Assembly (NCBI RefSeq): GCF_002868715.1
Contig: NZ_PKLZ01000012.1
Span: 62,001 to 126,000 of the forward strand
DNA from: Kineobactrum sediminis
GTDB lineage: Bacteria > Pseudomonadota > Gammaproteobacteria > Pseudomonadales > Halieaceae
Length of the DNA: 64,000 nucleotides
Direction of reading: 5' to 3'
In this document: positions 17,099-25,721 of the stretch, in pieces
Layout of the letters: every line of letters begins with the position of its first letter
Position numbering within the stretch: the first letter of the stretch is position 1
The notes under the pieces: model-generated
Databases searched by the model: none
The model's input: only the letters and a program-made list of their open reading frames with translations
What the model was told of the DNA's origin: nothing
Position numbers and translations under genes: made by a program

Positions 17099-19393
17099 TC
17101 AGTTATTGAAGTTGTAAACCACTTCAAGGCCGTAGGTACGTGGTGGACGGGTGGAAGCGTAAGACCAGAGACCGGCCACTTCGTAGCCATGGGTATAGCC
17201 ATCTTCATCGGTCAGGTTGCGACCGAACAGGCTCAGCTGCACATTGTTGATGGAGTAGTTGATAGAGGCGTCCACTATCCCCTGGCTGTCGTTTTTCAGC
17301 TCTTCGTTGTTCGTTGCATTAGTGAAGTGCTCGCCAATGTAACGATAGGAGGCCCGGGCCCAGGCATTGCCGCCGGCCACGTCCCACTCGTAGGTGGCGT
17401 CAACAGTGCCGGTAAACTCCGGCGCCCGGCGGAACTCAAAGTTGCTGAAATCGACGATGGTACCTTCGGAATCCGTAAATACAAAATCATCGTAGGACGA
17501 ATCGAGGTAACCCAGGTTGGCACGAATACTCAGGTTCTCGTTCACGTATGCCATGGCTTCCAGCTCAATGCCCTGGATGGTCGCGGTGGAGGGGTTGGCC
17601 ACTACGGTCTTCTGTCCGGTATCGGTTTCGGTGGAGGGCAGTTGCAGTTCTTCCTGCTTATCCTTGTAGTCCATGTTGAAAATGGTCGCGTTCAGGCGCA
17701 GGCGCCGGTCCAGCAACTCGGACTTGATGCCGATCTCATAGTTGTCGATGGTCTCGGGATCGTAGGGCTCGAAGGCCTCCACCACGCTGGCGACACGACC
17801 ATTGAAGCCACCCGCGCGATAGCCGCGGGAGTAGGTACCATAGAGCATGATGTTGTCGTCCACGTTGTAACGCAGGCCAACCTTGGGCGTGAACTCATCC
17901 CACTTCTCCTGGGGATGGCTGGTGCGACCCTCGGCCTCATTGACCGTGTCCACTTCACCGTACTGCTGGGATTCCTTCTCGTCCTCGGTGTAGCGACCGC
18001 CAAGGGTCAGGGTCCACTTGTCGGTGAAGCGATAATCGGCTTCGAAGAAGCCCGCGATGGAATCAGTCTTCTGCACCGTGGTCTGGGGGATATCCGCAAT
18101 CAGGCTGGTAAAGGTCGGGTCGCCCGGGGCACCGTTGATGATATCCAGGAAGCCGATGTAGGAGCGCATGCGGCTTTCATACTCGGAATCCCAGACAAAC
18201 AGGCCACCGACCATGCTGAAGGCACCGCCATCATCCCAGGTCAGGCGCAGCTCGTGGCTGTCCTGCTTCCACTCACCGGGACGACGGGTGTGATAGAGCA
18301 GATCCGGGGTGCCGTCCCAGTCCTGCAGGCTGTCTTCGTCGGATTCCCAGCGGCCGAAAATATAGTCAAACTTCAGGGCATCGTTGACATCCCAGCGCGC
18401 CTCGACAATGTGGGTATCGGTGTCGAAAAACGCTGTCATGAAATTGTCATTCAACTGATCGCGCAAGGTAACATTGGTTTCCAGGGCAGGCGCTGTTGGT
18501 GGCTCGCCACCACCTCCGGCGACGGCGCGGCGATCACCGGTAATGGTCGTGTCGTTGTTGGGGGAGCAATAACCATACACTGTGCAGAACAACTGGTCGG
18601 GGCGCGTGGCGTTCACCAGCGGGGGCGTATCCTGGTCCAGGCGCTCGCGTATATAGGAGTACTCGAGTTCAAGCGTATCGGTGGGGTTCCAGAGGAAGTT
18701 GGCACCGAGCTGCTCATAGTCCTGCCGACCCTGGTCACCACGGCGAGTGACGTTGTCATAGTAACCCTCACCCTGGTCGCGCTTGGAGGCGGTCAGTTTC
18801 ACCGCGAGTTCATCCGTCACCGCGAAGTTGAACACCCCATCCATGTACCAGGTATCATAGTTCTCTATCCCGGCACGAAAGCGACCGCCGAGCTCACCGG
18901 TGGGCTGGGTGCGGGTGATATTGATGATACCGCCTACAGTGTTGCGTCCGAACAGCGTGCCCTGCGGGCCGCGTAGCACTTCCACACTGGCGATGTCGAT
19001 GCCGCGCATCAGGGCACCGGCGGTGGAGCCGATAAACACACCATCAACGCTGACGCCGACTGCCGGGTCGAAGTTCTTTTCAAGATCCGCGATGCCTACA
19101 CCGCGTATGTAAATCGCTGCGGTGCCACCGGGGCCCTGGCCGGTATCATCAATGATGACATTGGGGGCGATGTTGGCCAGGTCCTGGATATCCCGCACGA
19201 ACTGCCGCTGGATTTCAGTTTCGCTGAGAGCGCTGACCGCCAGGCCAACGTCCTGCATACTTTCCTCGCGTTTACGGGCAGTAACGGTGATCTCTTCCAA
19301 GACGCCCGCCTGGGCGTTGACTACGGTTGGGGCCGAGAGGCCGACCGAAGCCGCAGCGATTGCGGCAAACATGATGCTGCGTTGTGTTTTCAT
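17099..19393 (-). CDS. TonB-dependent outer-membrane receptor (764 aa)
   Basis: Outer-membrane importer powered by TonB. It has a signal peptide (1-28, ending NAQA), a TonB box/N-terminal LEEITVTARKREESMQDV, a plug domain (about 40-170, with the conserved RGPQGTLFGRNTVGGIINI) and a large beta-barrel ending in aromatic-polar residues VVYNFNN. The pattern is the sphingomonad/OMG type of receptor often linked to hydrophobic or plant-derived substrates. GAGGAG precedes the ATG. It lies within a leftward group between two SnoaL-like genes and probably brings in the substrate of the PQQ/SDR enzymes. Confidence 0.95.
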   Translation of the reverse strand: MKTQRSIMFAAIAAASVGLSAPTVVNAQAGVLEEITVTARKREESMQDVGLAVSALSETEIQRQFVRDIQDLANIAPNVIIDDTGQGPGGTAAIYIRGVGIADLEKNFDPAVGVSVDGVFIGSTAGALMRGIDIASVEVLRGPQGTLFGRNTVGGIINITRTQPTGELGGRFRAGIENYDTWYMDGVFNFAVTDELAVKLTASKRDQGEGYYDNVTRRGDQGRQDYEQLGANFLWNPTDTLELEYSYIRERLDQDTPPLVNATRPDQLFCTVYGYCSPNNDTTITGDRRAVAGGGGEPPTAPALETNVTLRDQLNDNFMTAFFDTDTHIVEARWDVNDALKFDYIFGRWESDEDSLQDWDGTPDLLYHTRRPGEWKQDSHELRLTWDDGGAFSMVGGLFVWDSEYESRMRSYIGFLDIINGAPGDPTFTSLIADIPQTTVQKTDSIAGFFEADYRFTDKWTLTLGGRYTEDEKESQQYGEVDTVNEAEGRTSHPQEKWDEFTPKVGLRYNVDDNIMLYGTYSRGYRAGGFNGRVASVVEAFEPYDPETIDNYEIGIKSELLDRRLRLNATIFNMDYKDKQEELQLPSTETDTGQKTVVANPSTATIQGIELEAMAYVNENLSIRANLGYLDSSYDDFVFTDSEGTIVDFSNFEFRRAPEFTGTVDATYEWDVAGGNAWARASYRYIGEHFTNATNNEELKNDSQGIVDASINYSINNVQLSLFGRNLTDEDGYTHGYEVAGLWSYASTRPPRTYGLEVVYNFNN

Positions 19394-19459
19394 GGAACGT
19401 CTCCTCGACGGTGTTATTAATAGTTATTTGCGGTTTATAGTGTCTTGCCAGGGCCTCTT

Positions 19460-19945
19460 TCAGCCCTGCGGCGCCTTCAGTGGCGCGCCGGGTATGGGGT
19501 TGAAGTAATGAATCTTGACGTCGCGCTGAACGATCTTCCAAAATCCATTCCGTCGCCGTACGGTGTCAGTATAGGTCGCCCCGACAATCTGGCAGTCGGT
19601 ATCGCCGGTCAGTGTGCCCACACAATCGACATCACAGACACAACTGGCGTTGTCAGGATCGCGGAAACTGATGGCGTGGTTGGTGGACAGGTGGTGCGAT
19701 TCCTGCCAGGCCGGCCATAGAATGTCCTGCACTGCCTCGCGTATTCCGTCATGACCGCTGAAGGAACCAAACGGCGGGCCAATATTCCACACACAATCTT
19801 CGCTCCAGATGGCAAGGAATCGGTCGAAATCGCGCTTGTCGAAGCCGTGGCAATATTCGGATGTGAGGTCAATAATCGCCTGACGGCTTTCGAGCGCATC
19901 AATTCTTGCGGTGAGGGCTGTCAGCGTATCGCTGCTTTCGGACAT
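19460..19945 (-). CDS. SnoaL/NTF2-like protein (161 aa)
   Basis: Opens with a helix (RIDALESRQAIIDLTSEYCHGFDKRDFDRFLAIWSEDCVW is the area of the typical SnoaL motif; positions 14-53) and continues with the family's ISF...VD strands. It is the first gene of the leftward group SnoaL-TonB-SnoaL-SDR. Motif A lies 70 bp upstream. Probable small isomerase, dehydratase or binding protein; the activity is unknown. Confidence 0.75.
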   Translation of the reverse strand: MSESSDTLTALTARIDALESRQAIIDLTSEYCHGFDKRDFDRFLAIWSEDCVWNIGPPFGSFSGHDGIREAVQDILWPAWQESHHLSTNHAISFRDPDNASCVCDVDCVGTLTGDTDCQIVGATYTDTVRRRNGFWKIVQRDVKIHYFNPIPGAPLKAPQG

Positions 19946-20015
19946 GCTTTACTCCGCGGTATTGTTATCGTTCATCCACTCGCATCAGCGCCCTAACTTT
20001 CCTGGAAAGCATGCG

Positions 20016-20034
20016 CTTGTTTGCGTCTAGCAAG
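20016..20034 (-). promoter_or_regulatory. Operator motif A, site 2
   Basis: On the minus strand it reads CTTGCTAGACGCAAACAAG, one base different from site 1. It lies 70 bp before the start of the SnoaL-TonB-SnoaL-SDR group and has the same orientation towards the gene as the other two sites. Confidence 0.62.
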
Positions 20035-20089
20035 TGTATGAATAATAGGAGAGCGGAGTCAATAGGTCCAGTAATGAATTGTTGGAGAC

Positions 20090-20267
20090 GGGGTCAGGTC
20101 TCGCATTGTTGCATTTGGAGACGGGGTCAGGTCTCGCATTGTTGTGAAGGCTGGGGTCAGGTCTCGCATTTTTGCATGCGCCCATCAAGGCGCATGCAAA
20201 AATGCGAGACCTGACCCCAGCTTCCCACCCCAGCACCGCCAAATGCAACAATGCGAGACCTGACCCC
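20090..20267. repeat. Composite palindromic repeat, copy 4 (with an extra arm)
   Basis: Two left outer arms (20090-20113 and 20123-20144), a perfect inner palindrome (20152-20182 against 20189-20219, loop CATCAA) and a right outer arm (20244-20267). The inner arms read CATTTTTGCA where other copies read CATTGTTGCA, and the opposite arm has the matching change, so pairing is kept. The right linker resembles that of copy 2. It ends 4 bp before the stop codon of the PVADH-like gene. Confidence 0.9.
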
Positions 20268-20271
20268 GGCC

Positions 20272-22149
20272 CTAGCGGGGGCCGAAGGCGAGGAGGACGT
20301 TGCCGGGCATGTGGAAGTAGATGCCGTAGCCGGAGTTTACGAACATCATGCCGTTACTGAAGACCGGGCCGGAGGCGCCGCCGAAGGAACCGCCCCGCGC
20401 GGTAGCGCCACCCAGCGCGGAGAACTCGCGGGCGCTGTCGAATTGCCAGAATACTTCGCCGGTGTCGCGGCTGTAGGCGCGCAGTACACCGTCCATGGCA
20501 CCGCCAACTACCGCCCCCTCTATCGCAGATGCCGCGGCGGAAAGACCCGGCTGGCAAAATTCCCGGCCCTCGCACTGGTCCTCGGTTTTGGTGAACCAGA
20601 GCACTTCACCGGAGCGGATATCCACCGCGTACATGCCCGGCAGGGCCTCACCGGGCCAGCGTGCGCCGCCATCAAAGTCGGACATGGGGACATAGAGCAC
20701 GTCGCCGTCCAGTGCCATGCCAAAATGCACACCGCCCTGGATACCGCCGCGACCCAGCTTTTTGCGCCAGATAATTTCTCCGCCTTTATCGGGGTCCAGT
20801 GCGAACACCTCACCCGACTTCTGCCCCGCCAGTACGACATCGCGACCTTCCGAAGTGGTGGCGAGAATGGTGGCGGCTCCAAAGTCATAATCGGGGCCGT
20901 CTTCCGGCGGACAGTTGATACGATCCTCGGTTTCACAGCCCATGTTCCAGGCGTCACCCGCGGTCATCTGCTGGCTCCAGACGATGGAGCCATCTTCAAG
21001 GCTCAATGCCAGGATCGCGTCACTGGTATCGTTGGCCGGGGAAGAATAGTTTTCACCCGTGCCCACATACATTACGCCCCGCGCGGGATCCAGTGACGGG
21101 GTATTCCACACCGGCGAACCGGAAGGCGCAATACGGTCAGTGCCCACCGCATTCTTACCCACGACGCGTGGCGCCTCCGCGATGGTGTAACTGATACCCA
21201 GCTTGTCACCGCTTTGCGCGTCGTATACCGCGACACCACCGCGGAAGGTACAGCAGGCATATTCCGGATCCGCCGCGGCCGTAACCTCCAGCGAAGACAA
21301 AGGCACATACAACTTGCCCTCGTGCAGCGCGGGCGATGCAGTCAGGGTCAGGCTGGGATGATCATCGGGCCGATCGCGCCAGGCCAGGGCACCGGTGACG
21401 GCATTTATCGCATAGACATTGCCCACCAGGTCACCAAAGTAGAGCAGGGGCGCCTCGGTGGACCCGGACTGCCAATCGGCAACCACAATACCGTTGCGCA
21501 CTTCCGCAACCGTGGAAAATTGCCAGCGGATACAGCCGGTCTCCCGATCCAGGGCATACACAGTACCGTCCTGGCTGCCGACATACAGCGCGCCACCGGC
21601 GATTGCCGGCTGGGACCGGGCACGCACCGCGCCGGGAAAGGCAAAGGACCACTTGAGTTCCAGCTCGCCCAGGTCATCCGCGGTCATGCCTGCGGTCGCC
21701 TCGTCAAACATGCGGGCATTGCCGGCATTAACGCCCCAACCCCGGGTATCCGGTCGCGCCGAGTAATCAAAGGCGGCCCGTTCGGCGCTGCAAGCGGGCG
21801 CGGACGCCTGCATGTGTTCCTCTGTCAGCGACTGGCCGGAAAGGTATTCCGCCACCCGCTGCTGTTCGGCAGCGTTCATGTTCGCAGCCTGGGTTTGCAT
21901 GACACCCCCCTGCATGGCGCGCAGAATGGAACTGGGCGCCATTATTTCCAGCAAGCTCAGCTGTGGCGCCTTGGCAACACCGCCACCGTGACAACTTTCA
22001 CAGTATTGCCCGTAGAGCGCCGCGCCGTCCCGCTCGGCCTCCACTCCAGCATCTGCGCCCAGCGCCGCCATACTGACGAAAGCACTCGCACAGCCGACCA
22101 TGCCAGCCCTTGCCAGAATTCCCAGGGACGACCATTGAATCTTTCTCAT
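20272..22149 (-). CDS. Polyvinyl-alcohol-dehydrogenase-like quinohemoprotein
   Basis: Periplasmic PQQ-binding propeller protein of 625 aa. Signal peptide to about residue 31, then a short cytochrome c domain with Cys50-x2-Cys53-His54. Propeller blades with the repeat (V)YALDxxTG are visible at VYALDRETG, VYAINAVTG, VFALDPDKG and MYAVDIRSG. A vicinal Cys-Cys (YACCTFRGGV) fits the PQQ-adjacent disulfide of quinoproteins. Heme-first order and length suit PVA dehydrogenase (EC 1.1.2.6) relatives, but the natural substrate may be another secondary alcohol. The start overlaps the GST-like stop by 4 bp (ATGA), so both are made together. Confidence 0.88.
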   Translation of the reverse strand: MRKIQWSSLGILARAGMVGCASAFVSMAALGADAGVEAERDGAALYGQYCESCHGGGVAKAPQLSLLEIMAPSSILRAMQGGVMQTQAANMNAAEQQRVAEYLSGQSLTEEHMQASAPACSAERAAFDYSARPDTRGWGVNAGNARMFDEATAGMTADDLGELELKWSFAFPGAVRARSQPAIAGGALYVGSQDGTVYALDRETGCIRWQFSTVAEVRNGIVVADWQSGSTEAPLLYFGDLVGNVYAINAVTGALAWRDRPDDHPSLTLTASPALHEGKLYVPLSSLEVTAAADPEYACCTFRGGVAVYDAQSGDKLGISYTIAEAPRVVGKNAVGTDRIAPSGSPVWNTPSLDPARGVMYVGTGENYSSPANDTSDAILALSLEDGSIVWSQQMTAGDAWNMGCETEDRINCPPEDGPDYDFGAATILATTSEGRDVVLAGQKSGEVFALDPDKGGEIIWRKKLGRGGIQGGVHFGMALDGDVLYVPMSDFDGGARWPGEALPGMYAVDIRSGEVLWFTKTEDQCEGREFCQPGLSAAASAIEGAVVGGAMDGVLRAYSRDTGEVFWQFDSAREFSALGGATARGGSFGGASGPVFSNGMMFVNSGYGIYFHMPGNVLLAFGPR

Positions 22150-23060
22150 ACCGACTTCTCCACGCGATAACCCAGACGGGGGAAATGCACAACCACCTCC
22201 CCCGCTCTCTCATCTCTTCGCCTCAAGGCTATATCCTCATGTGTCAGGCGCACCAGCTCACCCGTTACCGGCACCGCGCCATAGTCCTCCGGTGTCACCG
22301 TAACTTCAGTGCCAACCGCCAGGCCTGCCATAAGGCCCGGCAACACTTCCGCTTCTGTAGCAGGACTGTGCTCCCGGGCAACTGCCAGGGCTGATTCCGC
22401 ATCAAGCTCCGTGTATTCGCCGTGTCCAATGGCTGCCATCCTGGCCTCCCATTTTTCCAGCTGCGTATGGGCAGCCAGCAGAGACTCGCCGTCGCGGATA
22501 TTGCCGCGGCACATCCACACCGGAAAATACCCCTGCATATCCGCCCAGGACGGCGTCGCACCCAAGAGGTATTCGCGGCCATCCGCGAGCATGGAGGCCA
22601 ACAGCGCCAGGTGGGCATCGAAGCGCGCATACAGGTGTGGCAGGTCACGAGAGAGAAAGTTGAAATCCAGAAACCTGAACAATTCCCGCCGGTCGCGCAG
22701 GACCGCAGACGGCAATGCTGTATTTGTTCCCAGGGACAAACCCGCCCCAGTCTGGAAAAAGCCGGTGTCGCTCCAATACCCGAGCGCGGCGCACAACCCC
22801 TCGCTCCCCCCGGGAAACAACGTCCGCGCCGGAAACCGACGCTCCAGTTCACGAGCTATGCACTGGGTGTCACAATAAATGTCGGCGCCGATCTGCAGCA
22901 CGGGTGTTTTGCGGTAACCCCCGGTCAGCGCGGTAAGGTCGGGCTTCGGCATGATCATGGGAATAGTGACCGAGCGCCAGGCCAGGCCCTTGAATCCCAT
23001 CACCAGCCTGATTTTTTCGGCAAAGGGTGATGCGTCAAAATGGTGGAGAATGAGTTCCAT
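22146..23060 (-). CDS. Glutathione S-transferase-like protein
   Basis: 304 aa. The N-terminal thioredoxin-like domain (1-80) has HFDASPFAEKIRLVMGFKGL, the cis-proline segment KTPVLQIG and the DTQCIARELE motif of GSTs. A helical domain follows with ATPSWADM, and an extra C-terminal part of about 80 residues is unlike ordinary GSTs. Glutathione may be used for ring or epoxide chemistry, but this is uncertain. It is the first gene of a two-gene unit with the PVADH-like enzyme; motif B lies 30 bp upstream. Confidence 0.82.
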   Translation of the reverse strand: MELILHHFDASPFAEKIRLVMGFKGLAWRSVTIPMIMPKPDLTALTGGYRKTPVLQIGADIYCDTQCIARELERRFPARTLFPGGSEGLCAALGYWSDTGFFQTGAGLSLGTNTALPSAVLRDRRELFRFLDFNFLSRDLPHLYARFDAHLALLASMLADGREYLLGATPSWADMQGYFPVWMCRGNIRDGESLLAAHTQLEKWEARMAAIGHGEYTELDAESALAVAREHSPATEAEVLPGLMAGLAVGTEVTVTPEDYGAVPVTGELVRLTHEDIALRRRDERAGEVVVHFPRLGYRVEKSV

Positions 23061-23089
23061 GGATTCGTCCTGTAATCAGGTTATATTAT

Positions 23090-23104
23090 TTGAATAGAGT
23101 TCAA
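23090..23104. promoter_or_regulatory. Operator motif B, site 1
   Basis: TTGAATAGAGTTCAA, a TTGAA-N5-TTCAA palindrome 30 bp upstream of the GST-like start. It matches the form of the site at 32392-32406 next to a divergent TetR gene. Confidence 0.5.
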
Positions 23105-23132
23105 GATAGAACTTCGTACTTGTTCTTGTCAA

Positions 23133-23162
23133 TTAAAAAAAAGGGCCGACAATGCCGGCCCT
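23133..23162 (-). terminator. Rho-independent terminator after the TonB receptor gene
   Basis: On the minus strand a perfect 7-bp stem AGGGCCG/CGGCCCT with a 7-base loop is followed by eight T. It lies just past the receptor stop at 23183 and separates the catabolic operon from the GST-PVADH unit. Confidence 0.9.
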
Positions 23163-23182
23163 CAACGCACTACTTTTAGAGA

Positions 23183-25636
23183 CTAGCGACCACCAAACTT
23201 GTATCCCACTTCCAGACCGTAGGTGCGCGGCGCACCGTAGTAGGACATGGTCCACAAATCAGCCACCGGCAGTTCACCTACCCGATAACGCTTGTCCGTA
23301 AGATTGCGGCCATAAACGCGGGCGAAGAAGCGCTCGTCTGCGCTGGTATAGGTCACGCTCGCGTTCACCAAAGTGCGCTCATCGGTCATGCCATGGTACT
23401 CGGGGGCAACATTCGAATACACGAATATGGCCTCGTCTTCGTAGGTCACGTTAGCCACCCAGTCCAGGTCACCGTTCATGAAGGTGTGGTTATAAATGGC
23501 ATCCAGGCCCCACTGCCACTCTGGCGCGCGGTTCACATCTTCATTGGTCAGGTCAACGTTATCAACGCCGTCGAAGTTGGTATCGGCCAAGAACTGGTCG
23601 TATTCACTGTGCAGGTAACCCAGGTTACCGCGCAGGGTGAAGTTGGAGGTGACCAGCGCGCTGGCCTCCACTTCAAGACCATACGAGGTCAGGTCGGCCG
23701 CGTTGAAAAAGCGTGTTTCCTGGAAGCTGCCGCCAAAGGGATTGTCGAACTCCGCCACCAGGTCCCGCTGCGCATCCGAATATTCCGCATAGAAGGTGGC
23801 CACGTTCACCCGCATGCGACCGTCCAGGTACGTACTTTTCAGGCCCAGCTCAAGGGAGTCGGCGATCTCGGGGTCGGTCGGGGCTGCCGAGCGAGCCGTA
23901 ATAACGGTTCCGGATGACCCGGTCTGGTCGTTATAGGCACCGCTTTTGAAGCCACGCGAATAATTGAGATAGGCGAAGTGGTCATCGGAGAACGTATGGC
24001 TCAGGGTCAAACGCCAGGTCGGCTCCTTCCAGGTTTTGCTGTCACGGAACACACCGGTGGAGTACTTGTCGAAATCGGCGGCATCAAGCACCTCATTGAA
24101 GGTGTCCGCAGTCAGGGTCGGGTCAAAACCACCATTCAGCTGTTGGAAGAATACCTGGTTGCGACCGGTCCAGCGCTTGCGCTCATTGGTATAGCGGATA
24201 CCACCGGAAATGGTCCACTTGTCATCAATGTCGTAGCTACCGTCGGCAAACACGGCCCAGTTGTCCGCTTTCTGCTGGTTACACATAACCTGCGGGTTGT
24301 TATCCCAGAACGTGGGGTCGCCAAAAGCAGAGCTACCCACACCCAGGAGATCGAGGAAACCCAGGATCTGCACTACGCAGAAAGTGGTTTCGTCTTCCTG
24401 GTAAAACCCGCCCAACACGTAATTGAAGGGGCCGGAGAAGTTTGAGGCCAAGCGCAATTCCTGCTGGAATGTTTCGCGATCATCAACCCGGTTGGCATCA
24501 AACAGCGAGTTGGGGCCCGCCTCGCCGGTGTAGGTTGAGGGCAGCTCGCTTTCCTGCTTGCGCAAACCGGTCACCGAGCTCAGGGTATAGTCTCCAACCT
24601 CCCAGTCCATATTCAGGTAAAAGCCATCAACATCGACCTGGTGGCCGTTAGACATGTTCATCAGCAGGTCATCGCGATTGGTCACCGCACCCACATCCAG
24701 GGGGTCACGGCCGACATCCTTGGTGAGGCCCAGCAGGTTGAAGACCACCGGCGCGTCCAGGGGTGTGCCGTTGGCAACTGGCGGCGAATCACCATTGTCG
24801 CGAATGATCTCGTATTGCGCCATTGCGGTGAAATTCGGCGTGGGCTCCCACAGAGCCTTCAGGCGGCCCGATATCGTATCGTCGCCACCCAGGTCACGAC
24901 CGTCACCACCACCGGTGGTACCCAGAGCCGGATGGTTCGGGTCGAACGCGGTGACCGGGCCATATTCAGAGCCTGCCTTCCAGAAACCGTCGGACTTCAT
25001 ATACAGGCCCGCCGCCCGCAGCGCCAGGGTATCGGTCACTGCGAGGTTACCCGCAATCCGGGTTTCATGACGACCGTAGTTCTCGATCTTGCCCTGTACT
25101 TCCAGGGAGTTCTCATTCAGCACCGGACGCTTGGTCTTGACGTTGACAACACCACCGGTGGTGTTCTTGCCAAACAGGGTACCCTGGGGCCCGCGCAGCA
25201 CTTCAATCTGTTCGATATCAAACATTTCGAGCAACTGGGATTGAATGTGCGGTATGACAAAATCGTCAACCGTTACACCCACCTGGGGATCCTGGTAAAC
25301 AATGATTGAGGTCTGGCCAACGCCGCGCATCGCAAAGGATGCCGCATTGAAACCGGCGGGCTTGGCGGCGGAAAAGTTCGGTACCAGCGTGGCGATATCA
25401 CCCAGGTCCCGGGGACTGAGTTTGTCGATATCATTGGTGGTGATCGCGCTGACCGATACCGCCGTGGTTTGCACGTCGGTAACGGAACGCCGGTTGGCGG
25501 TAACCAGGACTTCTTCCAACTGGGCCACCGCCGACAGTGATACCCCGCCGATCATCGGTGCGCTGGCCATGGCCAGCGCAAGGGGTAGCGTTTTTGCGGT
25601 AAACCTGCGCTGCTTTGCTTTAAATTGACTTATCAT
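23183..25636 (-). CDS. TonB-dependent outer-membrane receptor (817 aa)
   Basis: Signal peptide, then LEEVLVTANRRSVTDVQ as TonB-box/plug start. The plug has RGVGQTSIIVYQDPQVGV and RGPQGTLFGKNTTGGVVNV, followed by a beta-barrel with TTYG-type late strands and a C-terminal VGYKFGGR. GAGGAG precedes the ATG. It is the last gene of the long leftward catabolic operon (85 bp after the Rieske gene) and ends at a strong terminator. Likely role: uptake of the hydrophobic substrate that the operon degrades. Confidence 0.95.
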   Translation of the reverse strand: MISQFKAKQRRFTAKTLPLALAMASAPMIGGVSLSAVAQLEEVLVTANRRSVTDVQTTAVSVSAITTNDIDKLSPRDLGDIATLVPNFSAAKPAGFNAASFAMRGVGQTSIIVYQDPQVGVTVDDFVIPHIQSQLLEMFDIEQIEVLRGPQGTLFGKNTTGGVVNVKTKRPVLNENSLEVQGKIENYGRHETRIAGNLAVTDTLALRAAGLYMKSDGFWKAGSEYGPVTAFDPNHPALGTTGGGDGRDLGGDDTISGRLKALWEPTPNFTAMAQYEIIRDNGDSPPVANGTPLDAPVVFNLLGLTKDVGRDPLDVGAVTNRDDLLMNMSNGHQVDVDGFYLNMDWEVGDYTLSSVTGLRKQESELPSTYTGEAGPNSLFDANRVDDRETFQQELRLASNFSGPFNYVLGGFYQEDETTFCVVQILGFLDLLGVGSSAFGDPTFWDNNPQVMCNQQKADNWAVFADGSYDIDDKWTISGGIRYTNERKRWTGRNQVFFQQLNGGFDPTLTADTFNEVLDAADFDKYSTGVFRDSKTWKEPTWRLTLSHTFSDDHFAYLNYSRGFKSGAYNDQTGSSGTVITARSAAPTDPEIADSLELGLKSTYLDGRMRVNVATFYAEYSDAQRDLVAEFDNPFGGSFQETRFFNAADLTSYGLEVEASALVTSNFTLRGNLGYLHSEYDQFLADTNFDGVDNVDLTNEDVNRAPEWQWGLDAIYNHTFMNGDLDWVANVTYEDEAIFVYSNVAPEYHGMTDERTLVNASVTYTSADERFFARVYGRNLTDKRYRVGELPVADLWTMSYYGAPRTYGLEVGYKFGGR

Positions 25637-25721
25637 TATTCCTACTCCTCAACAGAGACTATTATTAAACGTGTTTTACTCAAATTCCGTCGCGCCGTCT
25701 TGCGGACCTCGCGCGAACTCC

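Larger units (their letters stand above)
19946..20271. other. Intergenic stretch with motif A site 2 and repeat copy 4
   Basis: No gene. It holds the operator-like motif at 20016-20034, then repeat copy 4 up to the stop codon of the PVADH-like gene. The left part (19946-20015) shows nothing else. Confidence 0.6.

Noticed and set aside
16958-18976. 672-codon open frame on the plus strand
   Set aside because: It lies fully opposite the TonB receptor and SnoaL genes. The minus-strand frame has clear receptor motifs, while this one has none; it is a GC-bias shadow.
4414-20267. Possible insertion sequences
   Set aside because: No transposase frame lies within or beside any copy; they are non-coding palindromic elements.
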